A DNA stretch of 64,000 bases, taken from the NCBI RefSeq assembly GCF_958298935.1, contig NC_084928.1, positions 17,329,501 through 17,393,500 on the forward strand, in the 5' to 3' direction. Below are positions 30,895-42,659 of this stretch, piece by piece; within the stretch, counting starts at the first letter, position 1, and each line of letters opens with the position of its first letter. The notes under the pieces were generated by a model. That model saw only the letters and a program-made list of their open reading frames with translations, was not told where the DNA came from and ran no database searches. Source of the stretch: Phragmites australis (taxonomy: Eukaryota; Streptophyta; Magnoliopsida; Poales; Poaceae). A program made the position numbers and the translations under genes.

Positions 30895-31838
30895 CTGAAT
30901 TATATATGTCTTGAATTATCTGTCTACATGGAGTACCCAAAATCATCGTATCTGATCGTGGCAGTCAGTTTACTTCACGGTTCTGGCAACACCTACATGA
31001 ATCTATGGATACAAGGTTGAATTTCAGCTCAGCATATCACCTGCAAACTGATGGACAGACAAAAAGAGTAAATCAAATCCTTGAAGACATGTTGAGAGCA
31101 TGTGCATTGAAGAATGGTAATAGCTGGGACAAGAATTTGTCGTATGCGGATTTCTCGTACAATAATAGTTATCAAACAAGCCTTAAGATGTCTCCTTTTG
31201 AAGCCTTATATGGAAGGAAGTGTAGAACCTCGTTGTTCTGGAATCAGACCGGGGAAAGCAAAGTTTTCGGCCTGGAAGTTCTGAGAGAAGCAGAAAGGCA
31301 AGTACAAGAGATTAGAGATAATCTGAAAACGACTCAATCCAGACAAAAGAGCTATATAGATAATAGACGTCGAGAACTGAATTTCGAAGTATGAGACTTC
31401 GTGTATCTCAAGGTGTCGCCAATCAGAGGTCTATGTAGATTCAAGGTCAAAGGCAAGCTTTCACCTCGATTTGTTAGTCCATACAAGATGTTGGGAAGAC
31501 GAGAAGTAGCTTACTAGCTTGATTTACCACCTCAACTCTCAATTGTACACAATGTTTTCCATGTGTCATAGTTGCAAAAGTGCCTGCGAGTTCCTGAAGA
31601 GCAGCTACTAGTAGAAGAACTGGATGTGCGAGAAGATCTCTCTTACTTAGAGTATCCGGTCAAGATTCTTGAGATGTCAGAACGGGTTACCCGAAATAGG
31701 CGAGTCCGTATGAGCAAACTGGAGTGGAAGTATCATTCAGAAGAAGAAGCAACTTGGGAAAATGAGGATGATCTGAAGGCAGAGTTTCCCCATCTCTTCT
31801 CCGATCCTTCTGAATCTCGAGGGCGAGATTCAACCTAA
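30895..31838 (+). pseudogene. Tekay-2 integrase C-terminal half with chromodomain
   Basis: Plus strand, from about 30895: ICLHGVPK, VSDRGSQFTSRFWQ-like (second catalytic Asp; offset frame), then MDTRLNFSSAYHLQTDGQTK, RVNQILEDMLRACAL (catalytic Glu in the N-Q-I-L-E-D-M-L motif region), SYADFSYNNSYQTSLKMSPF and EALYGRKCRTSLFW. After a stop at 31394 and further breaks the sequence goes on to 31838 with VAYQLDLPPQLS-like, VHNVFHVSQLQKCLRVPEEQ, and the chromodomain PVKILEMSERVTRNRRVRMS, KLEWKYHSEEEATWENEDDL. Chromodomains guide chromovirus integration to heterochromatin. The stop precedes the polypurine tract by 12 bases. Confidence 0.9.
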
Positions 31839-33460
31839 GGGGGGTAGGTTTGTAATACACTAAATTTTCAATTTTTTCAATAGTTTAAATTTTTGTTCGA
31901 ATTAAAATAGGATTTTTAAATTTTGTTCAAATAGAAAAAATTAATTTCTAAATTTAAATTTTCCATAGGTTATATTCATGTTTGATGCATTCATGCTGTC
32001 GTAGTTGCAATTGGTTTTTACGTGTAGAATCTTTTTATAGGGGTTTTTACCTAGTTTTATTACTGTTTGGTGTACTGTTCTTAGTAATTTCCCTTATGTG
32101 CTTTTCTGGTGTGTCGATTAGGAGGTGGTTAGTTCGGGATTCTGCACGATCAACTTGTCAAAGACTTCGAACAACCCTCAGCTGAAGGCAAGTGTCGTTG
32201 AACATCTTGCTCCTGTTTTAGGATTCATATGTAGTTAGTTATCCTTCATTGCATGCTTGTCTAATTTGCAATCCTATGCTAGGGTTTATTAGCTCTTGTA
32301 TGATTATCCTTGTCGTCATTGATGAATCATGGGTAATGAAGGGTAGATATTCTAGTGGTGTCATAGTTGGGTAAATGTTAATTTTGACCAATAATTATGA
32401 AATAAGAATTGGGTATGGTAATTTTGGTATAGGGATCCTAACAGAATGTTTGTATGATGATGGTGCGGGAATGCACATGTGCGAGTAATGCATAGTTGGT
32501 TTGTGGTTGTTCTTATGTGGTACTCTAAGGACCAGTTTTTGAAGCATATAACCAGGCTAAACCGCACAACCACAAGACTTATATAGGTACGACCTGGCCA
32601 AATAATTAGCCACCCCTCCGGTTATGTGGGCACCAATGGACGGTCGAGTGGCACAAGAGGGGGCTTCTGCTGGGATGGAATCGTCTATTAGCGGTGAAAC
32701 CTCAGTGGGTGTCTACGGATCGGCGGGAGCTTTGTAAAGGCCTTGTAGTGAGACCCCGGCTCCACATCTCGAAAGTGTGAAGCAACACAGAAATCATGAC
32801 TCGTGGGGAAAGCTATACAAACTCTAGAGAGTATAAACCTGATCGATGAGCCGTGCTCACGGTCAAGAGCAGCATGGACTTTATCTTGATTAGTTGGGAT
32901 CAGGGTTTTGGTATAGTTGGTCGGGTAGCCAGGTAATGGGATTGCCTAGTGAGTTTTGGTAGACTGATGGAATTCGATGAGCTATTTCTCTTGTTTAGGT
33001 TAAGTCTTCACACTTAGTAAACATGATGCTTGTTGTTGAAGTCATAGGTTAAAGTTGCTTACTGCAATAAACCAGTGTCTAACCTTTTCTTAACTAAAGC
33101 CCCATATCATGCTTTTCCTGCACTTGCGGAGTACATTATGTACTCACATCTGTTGTACCCTTTCTTGCATCTCCTTCTGCTTTTCAAAAGCCGTCAATGA
33201 AGCTGCATCCTTCGATGAAGACGACTTCGACCCGGAGCCCCCGGTTGATGCATGTGGAAGATGGAAGATCCTCTGGCGCTGAAGCCCTCTTTGTTCCGCT
33301 GTGCTTTTTTTAGACCCTCGGGTGCTTTTGTAATAAGTTATAACGTTATTGTAATAATGACACTGTGATGATATACTGATGATGTAACGCATGTATGAAA
33401 ACTTGATCCTTGCATACATTTGTTGTAGCTAGTTTTGTTTCTTTAAAACCGAGTGTTACA
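31834..33460 (+). mobile_element. Polypurine tract and 3' LTR of Tekay-2
   Basis: The tract CCTAAGGGGGGTAGGTT (31834-31850) precedes an LTR of 1610 bp, TGTAATACACTAAATTTTC (31851) to GAGTGTTACA (33460). It is collinear with the Tekay-1 LTR except for a large central deletion and carries the block ACCAATGGACGG at about 32629. Together with the preceding integrase it gives the 3' half of a Tekay chromovirus. The 5' half is missing. Confidence 0.85.
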
Positions 33461-34803
33461 CTGGCTCAAGCTTCCCACATAGCCCTACGCCTCTTTTTAT
33501 AGACCTAGGGAGGTTGCTTATCCCTTAAGCTTCCATGTTCCCAAACTACCCCTCTCTTCCAATAGCTTCCATTTTTCGCTCCATCCATCGAACGGTCGTG
33601 ATGACTTTATGAGTTAGCTTTGCCTCGATACTAAATTTGCGATGATGCCACGTGCACTCTATCCTTCCACGCTTTTGAGGGCAGCCTTACACGCTTCTCA
33701 AATCATGTCTCGCTGCCACTTGCTTTCATCTCAAGCAAGTATCCCGATGTTGACACATGTACTCCGTCTTGCGATCTTGACCGCTGATAAGTTTCTCCCA
33801 CTCCTGACCCCTCGAGCTGCCTTATCACTTGCATCGGCATCCCCTTCACTTGACTTCGTCAACATACCATCTTCATCCTTCCTTCCATGCTTTGCTTGAC
33901 CTCCACATGCACAGCTAGAATCATCCTTAACTCCTCCACCCGGTCTCCTCGATCGTCCGGCACCAAGCACCCCGCTTGGTCGCGATCATCCTACCGTCGA
34001 CCGCCAAGTTGCATCTATCACCTGCACAATATGAGACAAGCACACACATATCTCCAACTCCATTATAGATTAGTCCATAATCAAAATATTCAGTTAAACA
34101 CATCTTAGAAAAATCATGAATGCCGGATGATTTTGTGTTCATAGCTTCTGAGTGCAAAACCATCCACGTGTACGTCTCAGGACCAGCCATCTTGCAACCT
34201 CTCTACAAGAAATGCTCCAGCGAAGCATATGGCATTCATCCTTTTGAACGCTGGACCATCCGACGAGTACAAGTCCACAAAAGCCAGTTTCTAATCTCTC
34301 TACAAGAAAAGCTCCGGTGTTCACTTCACTCCATCGCCAGAACATCCGGTGTACAATTCAATCTTTGCCTCTGGGATGAAATACTCTAGCGTGTACATAT
34401 GCCCATTGCCAGACCATCCGGTGCATGTAAGTTCACTAGAGCCGACTTGCAACCTCTCTACAAGAAATGCTCTGGTGTATATTACTACCCATCGCTGGAC
34501 CATCCGGCGTGTACTTTAGTTTCTACCACTGGATGAAAAACTCTAGCATATACTTCATCTGAACGCCGGACTTTCCGGCGTGTACAAAATCCTAAGCACT
34601 AGATCATCCAGGATGTAGAATTTTTCTGGACTCATAGACAAACACGCCAATTCATTTCTCTCTGCAACTTTAGTTAGGCATGATCATAATTGCAACACAT
34701 ATACATGCTCATGCAATCCTCAAATCAACAACCAAAATCACAACATTGTCAATCACTCATCATATATAAACCAAGGTACATTTCAACTTGGTTTCTCTAT
34801 ATC
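33461..34803 (-). mobile_element. SIRE-like LTR fragment
   Basis: Aligns with the LTR at 25881-26868, in the same orientation, and extends it on the 5'-transcript side with a minus-strand TATA box (CTATAAAAAGAGG, about 33492-33504). The start on the minus strand is GAGAAACCAAGTTG at about 34800. The same CCGG-centred repeat units are present (34140-34620). It abuts the end of the Tekay-2 LTR, which may have removed its last bases. Internal coding sequence is absent. Confidence 0.75.
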
Positions 34804-35159
34804 TGAGTATCGTAAGGTTTCACATAATTCTTGGGGCATGTCTTTATCTCTGGGAAGGGCATCCTTGGAAGAGAGGAAACGACCCGTAGATGCCCAAGGT
34901 GTCCCATATTCGGGAAGGTTTATCTCCAAAATCAAAAGAAGGAGTCAAGAGGATGTACGTCACCCTCATATATATACGGAGACAAGGGGTACTACGGAAC
35001 GAGGAGAGAGCTAAAACAAGTCATTAGAGAGCACCTCAAGCAAGAAAGGTGAACAGAAACCAAGAAGGAAGTCACCGATTAAATTTAGATCCATCTAGCC
35101 TAGCCACCCCTTTTATAACAGGCTCAGATCAATACAAGACAAATATGACATAGAGTAAT
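34804..35159. other. Unassigned sequence, possibly LTR fragment
   Basis: About 350 bp with a TATA-like CATATATATACGG (34970) and a run of purine-rich leader-like sequence. I recognise no gene or family. It lies between the SIRE-like LTR and CACTA subterminal repeats. Confidence 0.35.
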
Positions 35160-36184
35160 TATCTTTAGGGAGACCTGAACCCATCACCCGAACATAGGAG
35201 ACAGGTCTTCAGTGATGGGTGATAACCAACATCAGTGACAGGTCCCACACCCGTCACTGGTGACCATATTAGTGACGGGTCACTAATGATTGATGAACGT
35301 TTTTCGTATTTTTTGGAAATGAAACATTCAAAAAAAATATTTTTCACCTAAGTCATCCCAACGCAGGGGTCATCACCACTCGCCACGGGTCACTTGCTAT
35401 TTTTCATACTTTGTGTTCGGTGGGTATCGAACCCACAACACTCCCTAATATTTGTGCCTAATACGCCGTCGTACCCTACACGAATTTTGTTCAATGTGTG
35501 AATGGAAATTCATGAAATAGGCTAAGCATAAGTTCTAACTTGTTGATGCATAATTCTGTAAATGTTTGTAGTCTCATACCTCTTGGGTTTGAATCTTACC
35601 TATAGCATGGTTATAAGTTTAGAGTTTACATTTGTCCTTTTATGCATAAATATTCAGCTATAGCATAGTTGTAAACTTTCTACACAATATCTTTTTAGAT
35701 CTGCACAATACATTTAGTTTTTTATTAGGCAAATTAAATAAGAAAAGATAGTACCTGACCAGTTCTAATAAAAGAGCTGAGTCATCAGTGATTTATCATA
35801 ACATAACCCATCACTTACGTCTAGCTCAAGGAGACCCGTCACTGATGACTTGACAAGTCATAAGTGACGGGTTGTAATATAACCATAACTTATGATTGGC
35901 CCAGGGATACCCATCACTGATGACTAGTCTAGGATGACTTGTCACTGATGAGTTGGTCATTAGTAACGGGTCATAACTTCACCCGCCACTAATGTCATCA
36001 GTGATAGGTAACATTATGACCCATCACTGATGACCTGTTATAAGTGATAGGTCATGGTCCAGCCCCGACCTGAGGCTACATGAGTGATAGGTCGTAATAG
36101 GACCCGTCACTTATGACTCTTAAGTGATGGGTCTTAGACCCATCACTTAAGTAGTGTCTCCTTCGTTTGTTTTTCATGTAGTGA
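35160..36184. mobile_element. CACTA transposon right terminal region
   Basis: Dozens of copies of GTGATGGGT, CCCATCACTGATGAC and variants occur in both orientations. The right terminus is sharp: the plus strand ends TTTTTCATGTAGTG at 36184, the complement of the CACTA terminal inverted repeat CACTACATGAAAAA. It lies within a CRM-like pol gene that starts at 36185. No left terminal repeat is found, and the pol sequence expected on the left is absent, so the left part is lost. The family is the same as at 12.4 kb. Confidence 0.85.
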
Positions 36185-37077
36185 TCAACCATACCTTGTC
36201 AACTTTGTTGATGGCTATTTTGAAGAAGAACTTGAAGATGTGGGAGGAGTGCCTACCACATGTGGAGTTTCCCTACAATCGCTCGTTGCACTCAACTACA
36301 AAGATGAGCCCTCTTCAGGTAGTATATGGATTCAATCCCCATGCATCTATTGATTTGCTACCTCTACTAGCTTCTTAAAAAGTGAACTTAGCTGCTAAGA
36401 AGCATGTTGAATGAAAAATACAGAATTGTTGGTAGACAAGGTAGAAAACAAATAGCTATTGGACCTGGTGATCTTGTTTGGCTACATTTGATAAAAGAGA
36501 GATTTCCTTATTTGAGAAAGTATGAGCTTATGCCTCGTGTTGATGGTCCTTTTAAGGTTCTTGAGAAGATTAATGATAATGGATGAAAGACTAAGTCCGT
36601 CTGTCGAAAGCTCAGTTGTTGATTTGGTGATACTAGTGCTTTCTAGTGTTTGAGTTGTTCAGGAGTCGTTATAAGTCAGATTACCTCATTGTAACGCAGG
36701 TGTCCCCTGCTTTCCTTATTTCCTTTTTTCTTGTATGAACTTTTGCTTTCTTAATAAAGCTGGGCGTCTATTCTGAGTGTGAGCATTCATAGTTGTGAAC
36801 TTGTGATACTATTGTTTAACTTGCTGCAAAGACTACTTTTACTTGCAATTGGTTCATAAAATGGTCTGGTGCTTTAGGGGGTCTGCTCCCACAATTACTT
36901 AAGATCTAGTGCTGTTCTAAAGTCTAAACCAAGGAGCAAATGCAGAATTATCTATAAGTTGGAACTCCCTCCAAATTTTGCGGTTAGTCCTACATTTAAA
37001 ATTGTAGATTTGAAACCATACTTGGGTGTAGAAGATGAGCTTGAGTCGATGACAACTCCAATTCAACAAGGGGAAGA
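36185..37077 (+). pseudogene. CRM-like pol C-terminus (integrase end), interrupted
   Basis: The plus strand reads [59 protein letters not shown], then in another frame [46 protein letters not shown]. An insert of about 360 bp (36585-36945) separates this from YKLELPPNFAVSPTFKIVDL, KPYLGVEDELESMTTPIQQG. The corresponding blocks are intact in the CRM element at 47718-48600, which identifies the lineage. The C-terminus continues into the LTR (EGPITRTCAQ at 37140). Confidence 0.85.
36585..36945 (+). other. Insert of unknown origin in CRM-like pol
   Basis: The insert starts just after the codons for INDN and ends just before YKLELPP. It is T-rich with TTCTTAATAAAGCTGGGCG (about 36750), which resembles the 3' end of a transcript or of a LINE-type element. 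No terminal repeat or clear target duplication was found. Confidence 0.45.
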
Positions 37078-38157
37078 TGGTGCGGACATCACTCAATCGG
37101 ATACACAAACTTATCTATCACCAACGCCGTTGGAAGGTCCAATCACAAGAACTTGTGCACAATAATTGAATTGTCAGAAACCAAGGTGTTCCATTATGGG
37201 GAGTATCCTTTTCTAGTTCCATTTGCAATAATTTTCCGTCAAGGTTCTAGTAACTAGTTCAATGTTTTCCGTTTAAAATGTGCAAAATTTTCCGTACCAG
37301 GAGTAACCTTTTTCCGGTCATATTAATAACATTTTCCTATGATGATTGTTGTTTAGTTTCCGACAACTAGAGCAATGTTTTCTGGTAACTAGAGCAACAT
37401 TTTCAGTTATCAGGAGTAACCTTTTTTGGTCACATTCGCAACATTTTCCTGTCAAGTTTCTTGTTAAATTTCAGACTACAAGAGTAATGTTTTCTAGTCG
37501 CCTGACAGCATCAGCTTAAAGCATGCATAACTCTCGCATACATAGTCCATTGGAGGAGTATGAGCACTCATTGGAAAGTGTACGATGAGGCCTTCCCCAC
37601 TGATCTAGTTCCACCTCCAGAATCATAGTTTACAAGTCGCAAATGTAAAAGAGAGGTGATGTGTCACTTATTTAGGCCAACTCGGGCCTTGTAAGTTAGA
37701 GAGGGGCCAAACCCAAGTTTTGGGTGCCCACCTGTGGAAGGAAACCCTAGGATGGCTCCCCACTCCTGGTAGCTGCCTCCCCATTGCTCTCCTCCATATA
37801 TATGGCAGCAGCAGCTATTTTCAGATCTATGTTTAGTTGAGTTTTAGTTCTCCCCATGTGTTGATACTACCACAACATGCTTGTATCGACTAGACCAACC
37901 ACTTGCTGCTTACTGATTGTAATTTCAGATTGCTTCTTGTGTGTTCTTGCTTGTTCTTCGATTGCTTGTGGGGACAAGAACATCGTGTTCAGGTCAGCTG
38001 TGTTCTTGGTATGGTTGATAACAACTTGAAGGTTGTGGTGTAGTGATTGCAGGTTGCTAGTCATGTTCGATTAGAAGCCGGTTCATCATTGTCACCCTCC
38101 ACCAAATTTAATTTATCCTTACATATCAGAAGATTGGGACTAGCCCCTTTCCCATCA
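37078..38157 (+). mobile_element. CRM-like LTR, first copy
   Basis: The start TGGTGCGGACATCAC (37078) follows the purine tract CAAGGGGAAGA and corresponds to TGATGAGGACATC of the CRM LTR. The end CCTTTCCCATCA (38157) is followed three bases later by a primer-binding site. The LTR encodes the last pol residues at its start, contains degenerate AACATTTTCC/GAGTAACC repeats (37240-37500), and a TATA-like CCATATATATGG (37793). Confidence 0.75.
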
Positions 38158-38159
38158 AG

Positions 38160-38580
38160 TGGCATCAGAGCTTAAGGTTGTCCGATAGGTAGTTTCAGCA
38201 TTTCACTTACCTAGAATCCAGAAAAAGCCCCAAAAAATATAATGTGTTCATCATTGTTCTCCACTGCACAAGCCCCTTTGTGCCTGCAATTTTGATTTTA
38301 GTTTGCTTTGTTGAATTTGTGTCCTTGTAGTGTTTTGTTGCTGGTTAGGTCCTAGTGTTTTCATTTTAGTTGTTGTTTGTGTCTAGCTTCACCCCCTTGT
38401 TTCTTCCACCAGCATTGCCAAGTTTCTCACATTAGGCCTGCATTCTCATGTTGTGTTCCAATAGGCATATGTTATATGTACAGTCAGCTGTTAAGTCTAC
38501 TTGCCAATGTGAAAAGTGGCACTCAATTTGGAGATGTGTAGTAAGAGTTATACACATTTTGCTTCAGACTACCACAGGTC
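38160..38580 (+). other. Primer-binding site and leader of a CRM-like element
   Basis: TGGCATCAGAGC at 38160-38171 is one base from the initiator-tRNA(Met) complement. About 400 bp of AT-rich leader follows without an ORF, then sequence turns into a second copy of the LTR lacking its 5' part. Confidence 0.75.
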
Positions 38581-39302
38581 TGTGACATTTTCTGGTAACT
38601 ACAGCACATTTTCAGTTATCATAAGTAACCTTTTCTGGTCATATTTGCAATATTTTCCTATCAAGTTTCTTGTTAAATTTCAGATTACAAGAATAATGTT
38701 TTCTAGTCGACAGCATCAGCTTAAAACATGCATAACTCCTGAAACAAAGTTCGTTGGACTAGTATGAGCACTCGTTGGAAAGCCTACGATGAGACTTTCC
38801 CATAGTTTAGGCCTAAGTAGTATGAGCATTCGTTGGAAAGCCTATGATGAGACCTTCCTATACAAAGCTCCATATCGAGAATCACAGTTTACAAGTCGCA
38901 GATGTAAAAGAGAGATGTTGCAGCACCTATTTAGACCAACTCGGGCCTTGTAGCTTAGAGAGTGGCTAGTCCCAAGTTGTGGGTGCCCTCCCCTAGTGGA
39001 AGGAAACCCTAGGATGCCTCCCTACTTTGGTTTAGTTGAGTTTGGTTCCCCCCGTGTGTTGAGACTACCACATCATGCTTGTGTCTACTAGACCAACCGG
39101 TTGTTGTTTACTGAACCTCCCCTTTGTATTCTACTTATCACAGTTGCAATTTCATATTACTTCTTTTTTGTTCTTGCATGGACAAGAACCTCATGTTCAG
39201 GTAAGCCATATTCTGGTATGGTTGATAACAACTTGGAGGTTGTGGTGTAGCGATTGCAGGTTGCTAGTCGTGTTTGATTAGAAGCCAGTTCGTCAACGTC
39301 AC

Positions 39303-39882
39303 TGTCGAATATCTAACTATGGGGTATATGCGCATAAGGAATATATCATATACGGGCAGGGTATGTACAGCACATATTAAGAAGCTTTAGATATCATAGA
39401 ATCGAATCAGCGGTACCTGATACACCCGGAATCAATGAAGTACATATAAGGAAGGTTTCGATTGGTTACCTAACTCGATACGATTAGTACTCAAAATAGA
39501 TTTATCTACTTAGACGTTAAGGAAGACAACTCCCTATCGACCACGGTTGGATAGGAGTCGGTACCTCACCCCTATATAGGCAAAAAGGTTGGGGGAGGAG
39601 AGAGAACTCGAGGCAAGTATCAAGACCCTAGCAGAGAAGATATTCGGCGACTTTAGCTTTAGGTTAGATTAGATCTAATATACTCTCTGTAATAGATTTA
39701 GCCACATTGCTTGCACTCGAGATCATCAATATACGGTAGCAACACCCCCACAGGACGTAGCGTATTACTCCAATCGAAGGCCCGAACTTGCATACATCGA
39801 TTGTCTCATCTCATGATTAATCCCTGCACTCGAAGATACCTAGTCAATTTACGGACACATTATCAGGAACTAATCTTCAACA
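39303..39882 (+). repeat. 5' LTR of Tat-C
   Basis: Starts TGTCGAATATCTAAC and ends TCTTCAACA. A TATA-like CCCCTATATAGG is at about 39570. By eye it differs from the 3' LTR at roughly 28 of the first 350 positions, mostly transitions, so the insertion is not recent. Confidence 0.92.
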
Positions 39883-39883
39883 G

Positions 39884-39902
39884 TTGGCGCGCTAGGTAGG
39901 GG
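39884..39902 (+). other. Primer-binding site of Tat-C
   Basis: TTGGCGCGCTAGGTAGGGG starts two bases after the LTR end. Its form (TGGCGC then AGGTAGGGG) is that of Tat-lineage primer-binding sites. The tRNA is not assigned here. Confidence 0.75.
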
Positions 39903-39928
39903 CCTTTTTCTGTTCTGCAGGATTAATC

Positions 39929-41837
39929 ATGTCTCGGGCTCGCGTTTATGTCGGATTCTCCGACACGGCTTCTACGACCACTTCGAGTAGACGGCAGACA
40001 GCTTTGAGTCCCTTCTCATCGACTCGGAGATTATTATCGGAACTATGGTTTTCGGTAGGAACAACCAAGGTGGACTGATCCATACCGGTACCCTCGAATC
40101 CAGACCAGTGGATACGTACCGTGAGGTGGGACATCTCGAGTGGGATCCCGTGGAGCCTAATATTCTCCATTGCATGGACACCGATAGCGACGAGGGTGGC
40201 GATGGTGACTCTAATGCTAGCCAGAGTAGCTGAACAGATCGATTCGTGTGTATGGTAGAAGCAACGACCCCTATCGACTGACCCAATGGCGGTAGATCCA
40301 AAGGCCGTGGTCCACCACGGCACAGAAATTCCCAAAGATCCGGTGATAGCTGTCGCCAGCAACAGTAATGGTGCTGAGTTACCACCAGAAACATCCGTAG
40401 CTGGAGCCTTACGTGCACCCGACACGATCCTTCACCAGCGGACCACGGGAGAGCAGATGCCTGCTGGCCTCTCCCGGTGACTTCCGGTGGGTACGCCTCT
40501 GCCCGTGATGACTCACGGCTCAAGGGAGAAGCTCCCTCTGAACAGTCACCATGAAGGCTCATCGGCTCGACTGCCACTGAGCCTTGGTAACGACGTATTC
40601 AATACTCCTTACGCTAACATACGAGGAGCGCATTTGATCCTTCAATCCCTTCTAGAGTTAGATCCGGCGAATCCGCTAACTCCTATGGTCAATCAAGTCA
40701 AGACCCTACTCGATGCAGCTCATACCCAAGTTGCTCAAGCAAATAATCCCAGCAATTCCAGGCCCCCCAGTTGGTACGGTCCCGGCTTGAGGAGCCACAG
40801 GCGGGAACGCTCTCGAGTAGGGGAATCTCATATGGGAAGCTTAGGTGGTCCAGCCCGAACACGACAATGTGGGCCAAATTGTAGCAGCCATATCCATAGG
40901 TGCGGAAATCAGGAAGACCTGAGGAATCATATTCCTTGCAATCGGCATGATCTACAGACAATGATCTAAAACCACCATGAAGAACGCCGTGAAGATGATC
41001 GCCTCTACTATGACCGCAGATCTATAGGACGGGATGGTCGACATGACTCCCCTGCTTGAAGAGGCAAGCATGACAGTCCCCCACCACCACCTCCTGATGA
41101 GTTCAACGGAGGCTACGATGCTTTCGTGATGAACTTCGATCAATCCAGTGACCCGAAAAGTTCAAACCAGGTCCGATCCAAAAATATGATGGGAAAACAA
41201 ATCCCAATGAGTGATTGCAGATCTACACCACTGTTATTAGAGCAGCCGTGGTGATAATCGAGTAATAGCAAATTACTTTTTAACCGCCCGTGATGGACCC
41301 GGAAGGTCCTGGTTGCTAAACTTGCCGTCTAACTTGATTAGTTCGTGGGCAGAACTTAAGGATCAGTTCATAGCCAATTTCCAAGGCACATTCGAGCGCC
41401 CAGAAACGGAAAACGACCTCCACTAGCTACACCAAGGCAACAATGAATCTCTTCGAGATTTTATCCATCGGTTCAGTGACAAGCGTAACACAATCCCGGA
41501 CATCTCCGATTAGTCAGTAATCATTGCCTTCAAACGATGTGTTCAAGACACAGATCTACGTGGAAAGATGGCTAATCAGAAGATTCGTACAGTTAAAGAG
41601 CTTTTCGAGTTAGCCGACAAGTGCGCAAAATGAACAAAAGCGCAGATGCGTGCGAAAAACCTTCAATCTAGCAAGGACAAACCCGAGTCCTTGAAGAGCG
41701 GAGGAAAGAAGACCAAACCCGGTGGCAATAAGCAGGCTAAGTCAAACGTTGAGGGCAGCAAGTCCCAGTTCCATGAGGCAGACCACAGCTTGACACACAT
41801 CTTTGGAGGATCTGCCACGTACGAGTCCAAAAGGTAG
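39929..41837 (+). pseudogene. Tat-C gag
   Basis: The first ATG after the PBS (39929) gives MSRARVYVGFSDTASTTTSS. The N-terminal region continues in pieces through ELDPANPLTPMVNQVKTLLD (40670-40720) and PPPDEFNGGYDAFV-like sequence at about 41095. The gag core is in a decayed frame: WAELKDQFIANFQGTFERPE, NNESLRDFIHRFSDKRNTIP and GKMANQKIRTVKELFELADK (41350-41630), ending with a lysine-rich tail KPGGNKQAKSNVEGS (about 41725). At least six stops or frameshifts. Confidence 0.82.
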
Positions 41838-41959
41838 TACAAGGCGGTCGAGGGAGAAGTCAACTTGGCCCTAACTGGGTCCACTCGGTATCTCAGGTGG
41901 TCGGAACAGTCGATCACTTTTGGTCAAACTGACCATCCAGTCGAGATATCACATCCTGG

Positions 41960-42270
41960 TTGATACCCGGTCGTGGTTCACTCGACTATACTCAACATCA
42001 AAGTTTCCAGAACTCTGTCGATGGTGGTAGTTCACTCAACCTCATTTTCTCCAAAACCTTGGACAAGATGGGAATTCAGAGATCAGAGCTTAAAACAGGA
42101 GTTGAGCCTTTCCACGGCATAACTCCCAACTCATCGACCATGCCTCTCGGCTGGATCAAGCTGTTTGGTCGCGTTTGACCTTTGATATTGCGGACTTCGA
42201 GATGGCGTACAATGTGATTCTAGGCCACCCAATGTTGGGTAAGTTCATGGCGGTGGTTCACTATGCTTAA
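41960..42270 (+). pseudogene. Tat-C protease
   Basis: The frame carries SVDGGSSLNLIFSKTLDKMG, with the D-G-G-S-S active site seen in Tat proteases, then RSELKTGVEPFHGI and PLGWIKLFGRV with a stop, and in another frame FEMAYNVILGHPML-like sequence (about 42200-42240), the conserved end of the domain. One frameshift near 42178. Confidence 0.82.
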
Positions 42271-42659
42271 AAATGCTCAAGATCCCGAATCCTAAGGGGA
42301 CCATTATAGTTAAAGGGATCAGCGCGCAGCGGTCAAATGCGACAAGCAAAGCCTTTGGTCGAACACTTCGGTCGAGTGGCTATCACCCCCCAATGATGAA
42401 AATTCTAAGCGTCAAAGGCATCAAGGTGTCGTCGAGGCCAAAGACTCCAGGCTCGTAAGTCTTGCTAGCACTTCTGAGTCCGATGACGCCAAAGGCAAGA
42501 TCAACAACGGCGTCAATAATAAGAAGACCGATGGTAGCGTCAAGGCAGTACCCCCCAACCCGTTTGACCCCAAATAGGAACTTGAGCTCATCACCTTTCT
42601 CCAGGCAAACCAAGACATGTTCGCATGGCAACCGTTCGATATGCCTGGGGTCCCCAGGG

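Noticed and set aside
36585..36945. LINE or processed pseudogene insertion
   Set aside because: An AATAAA-like signal is present but there is no poly(A) tail, no target duplication that I could confirm, and no coding match, so it is listed only as an insert of unknown origin.
39946..40577. Minus-strand ORFs of 159 and 201 residues over Tat-C leader and gag
   Set aside because: They are antisense to the gag region, whose plus-strand reading has family features; no domain is seen in the antisense frames.
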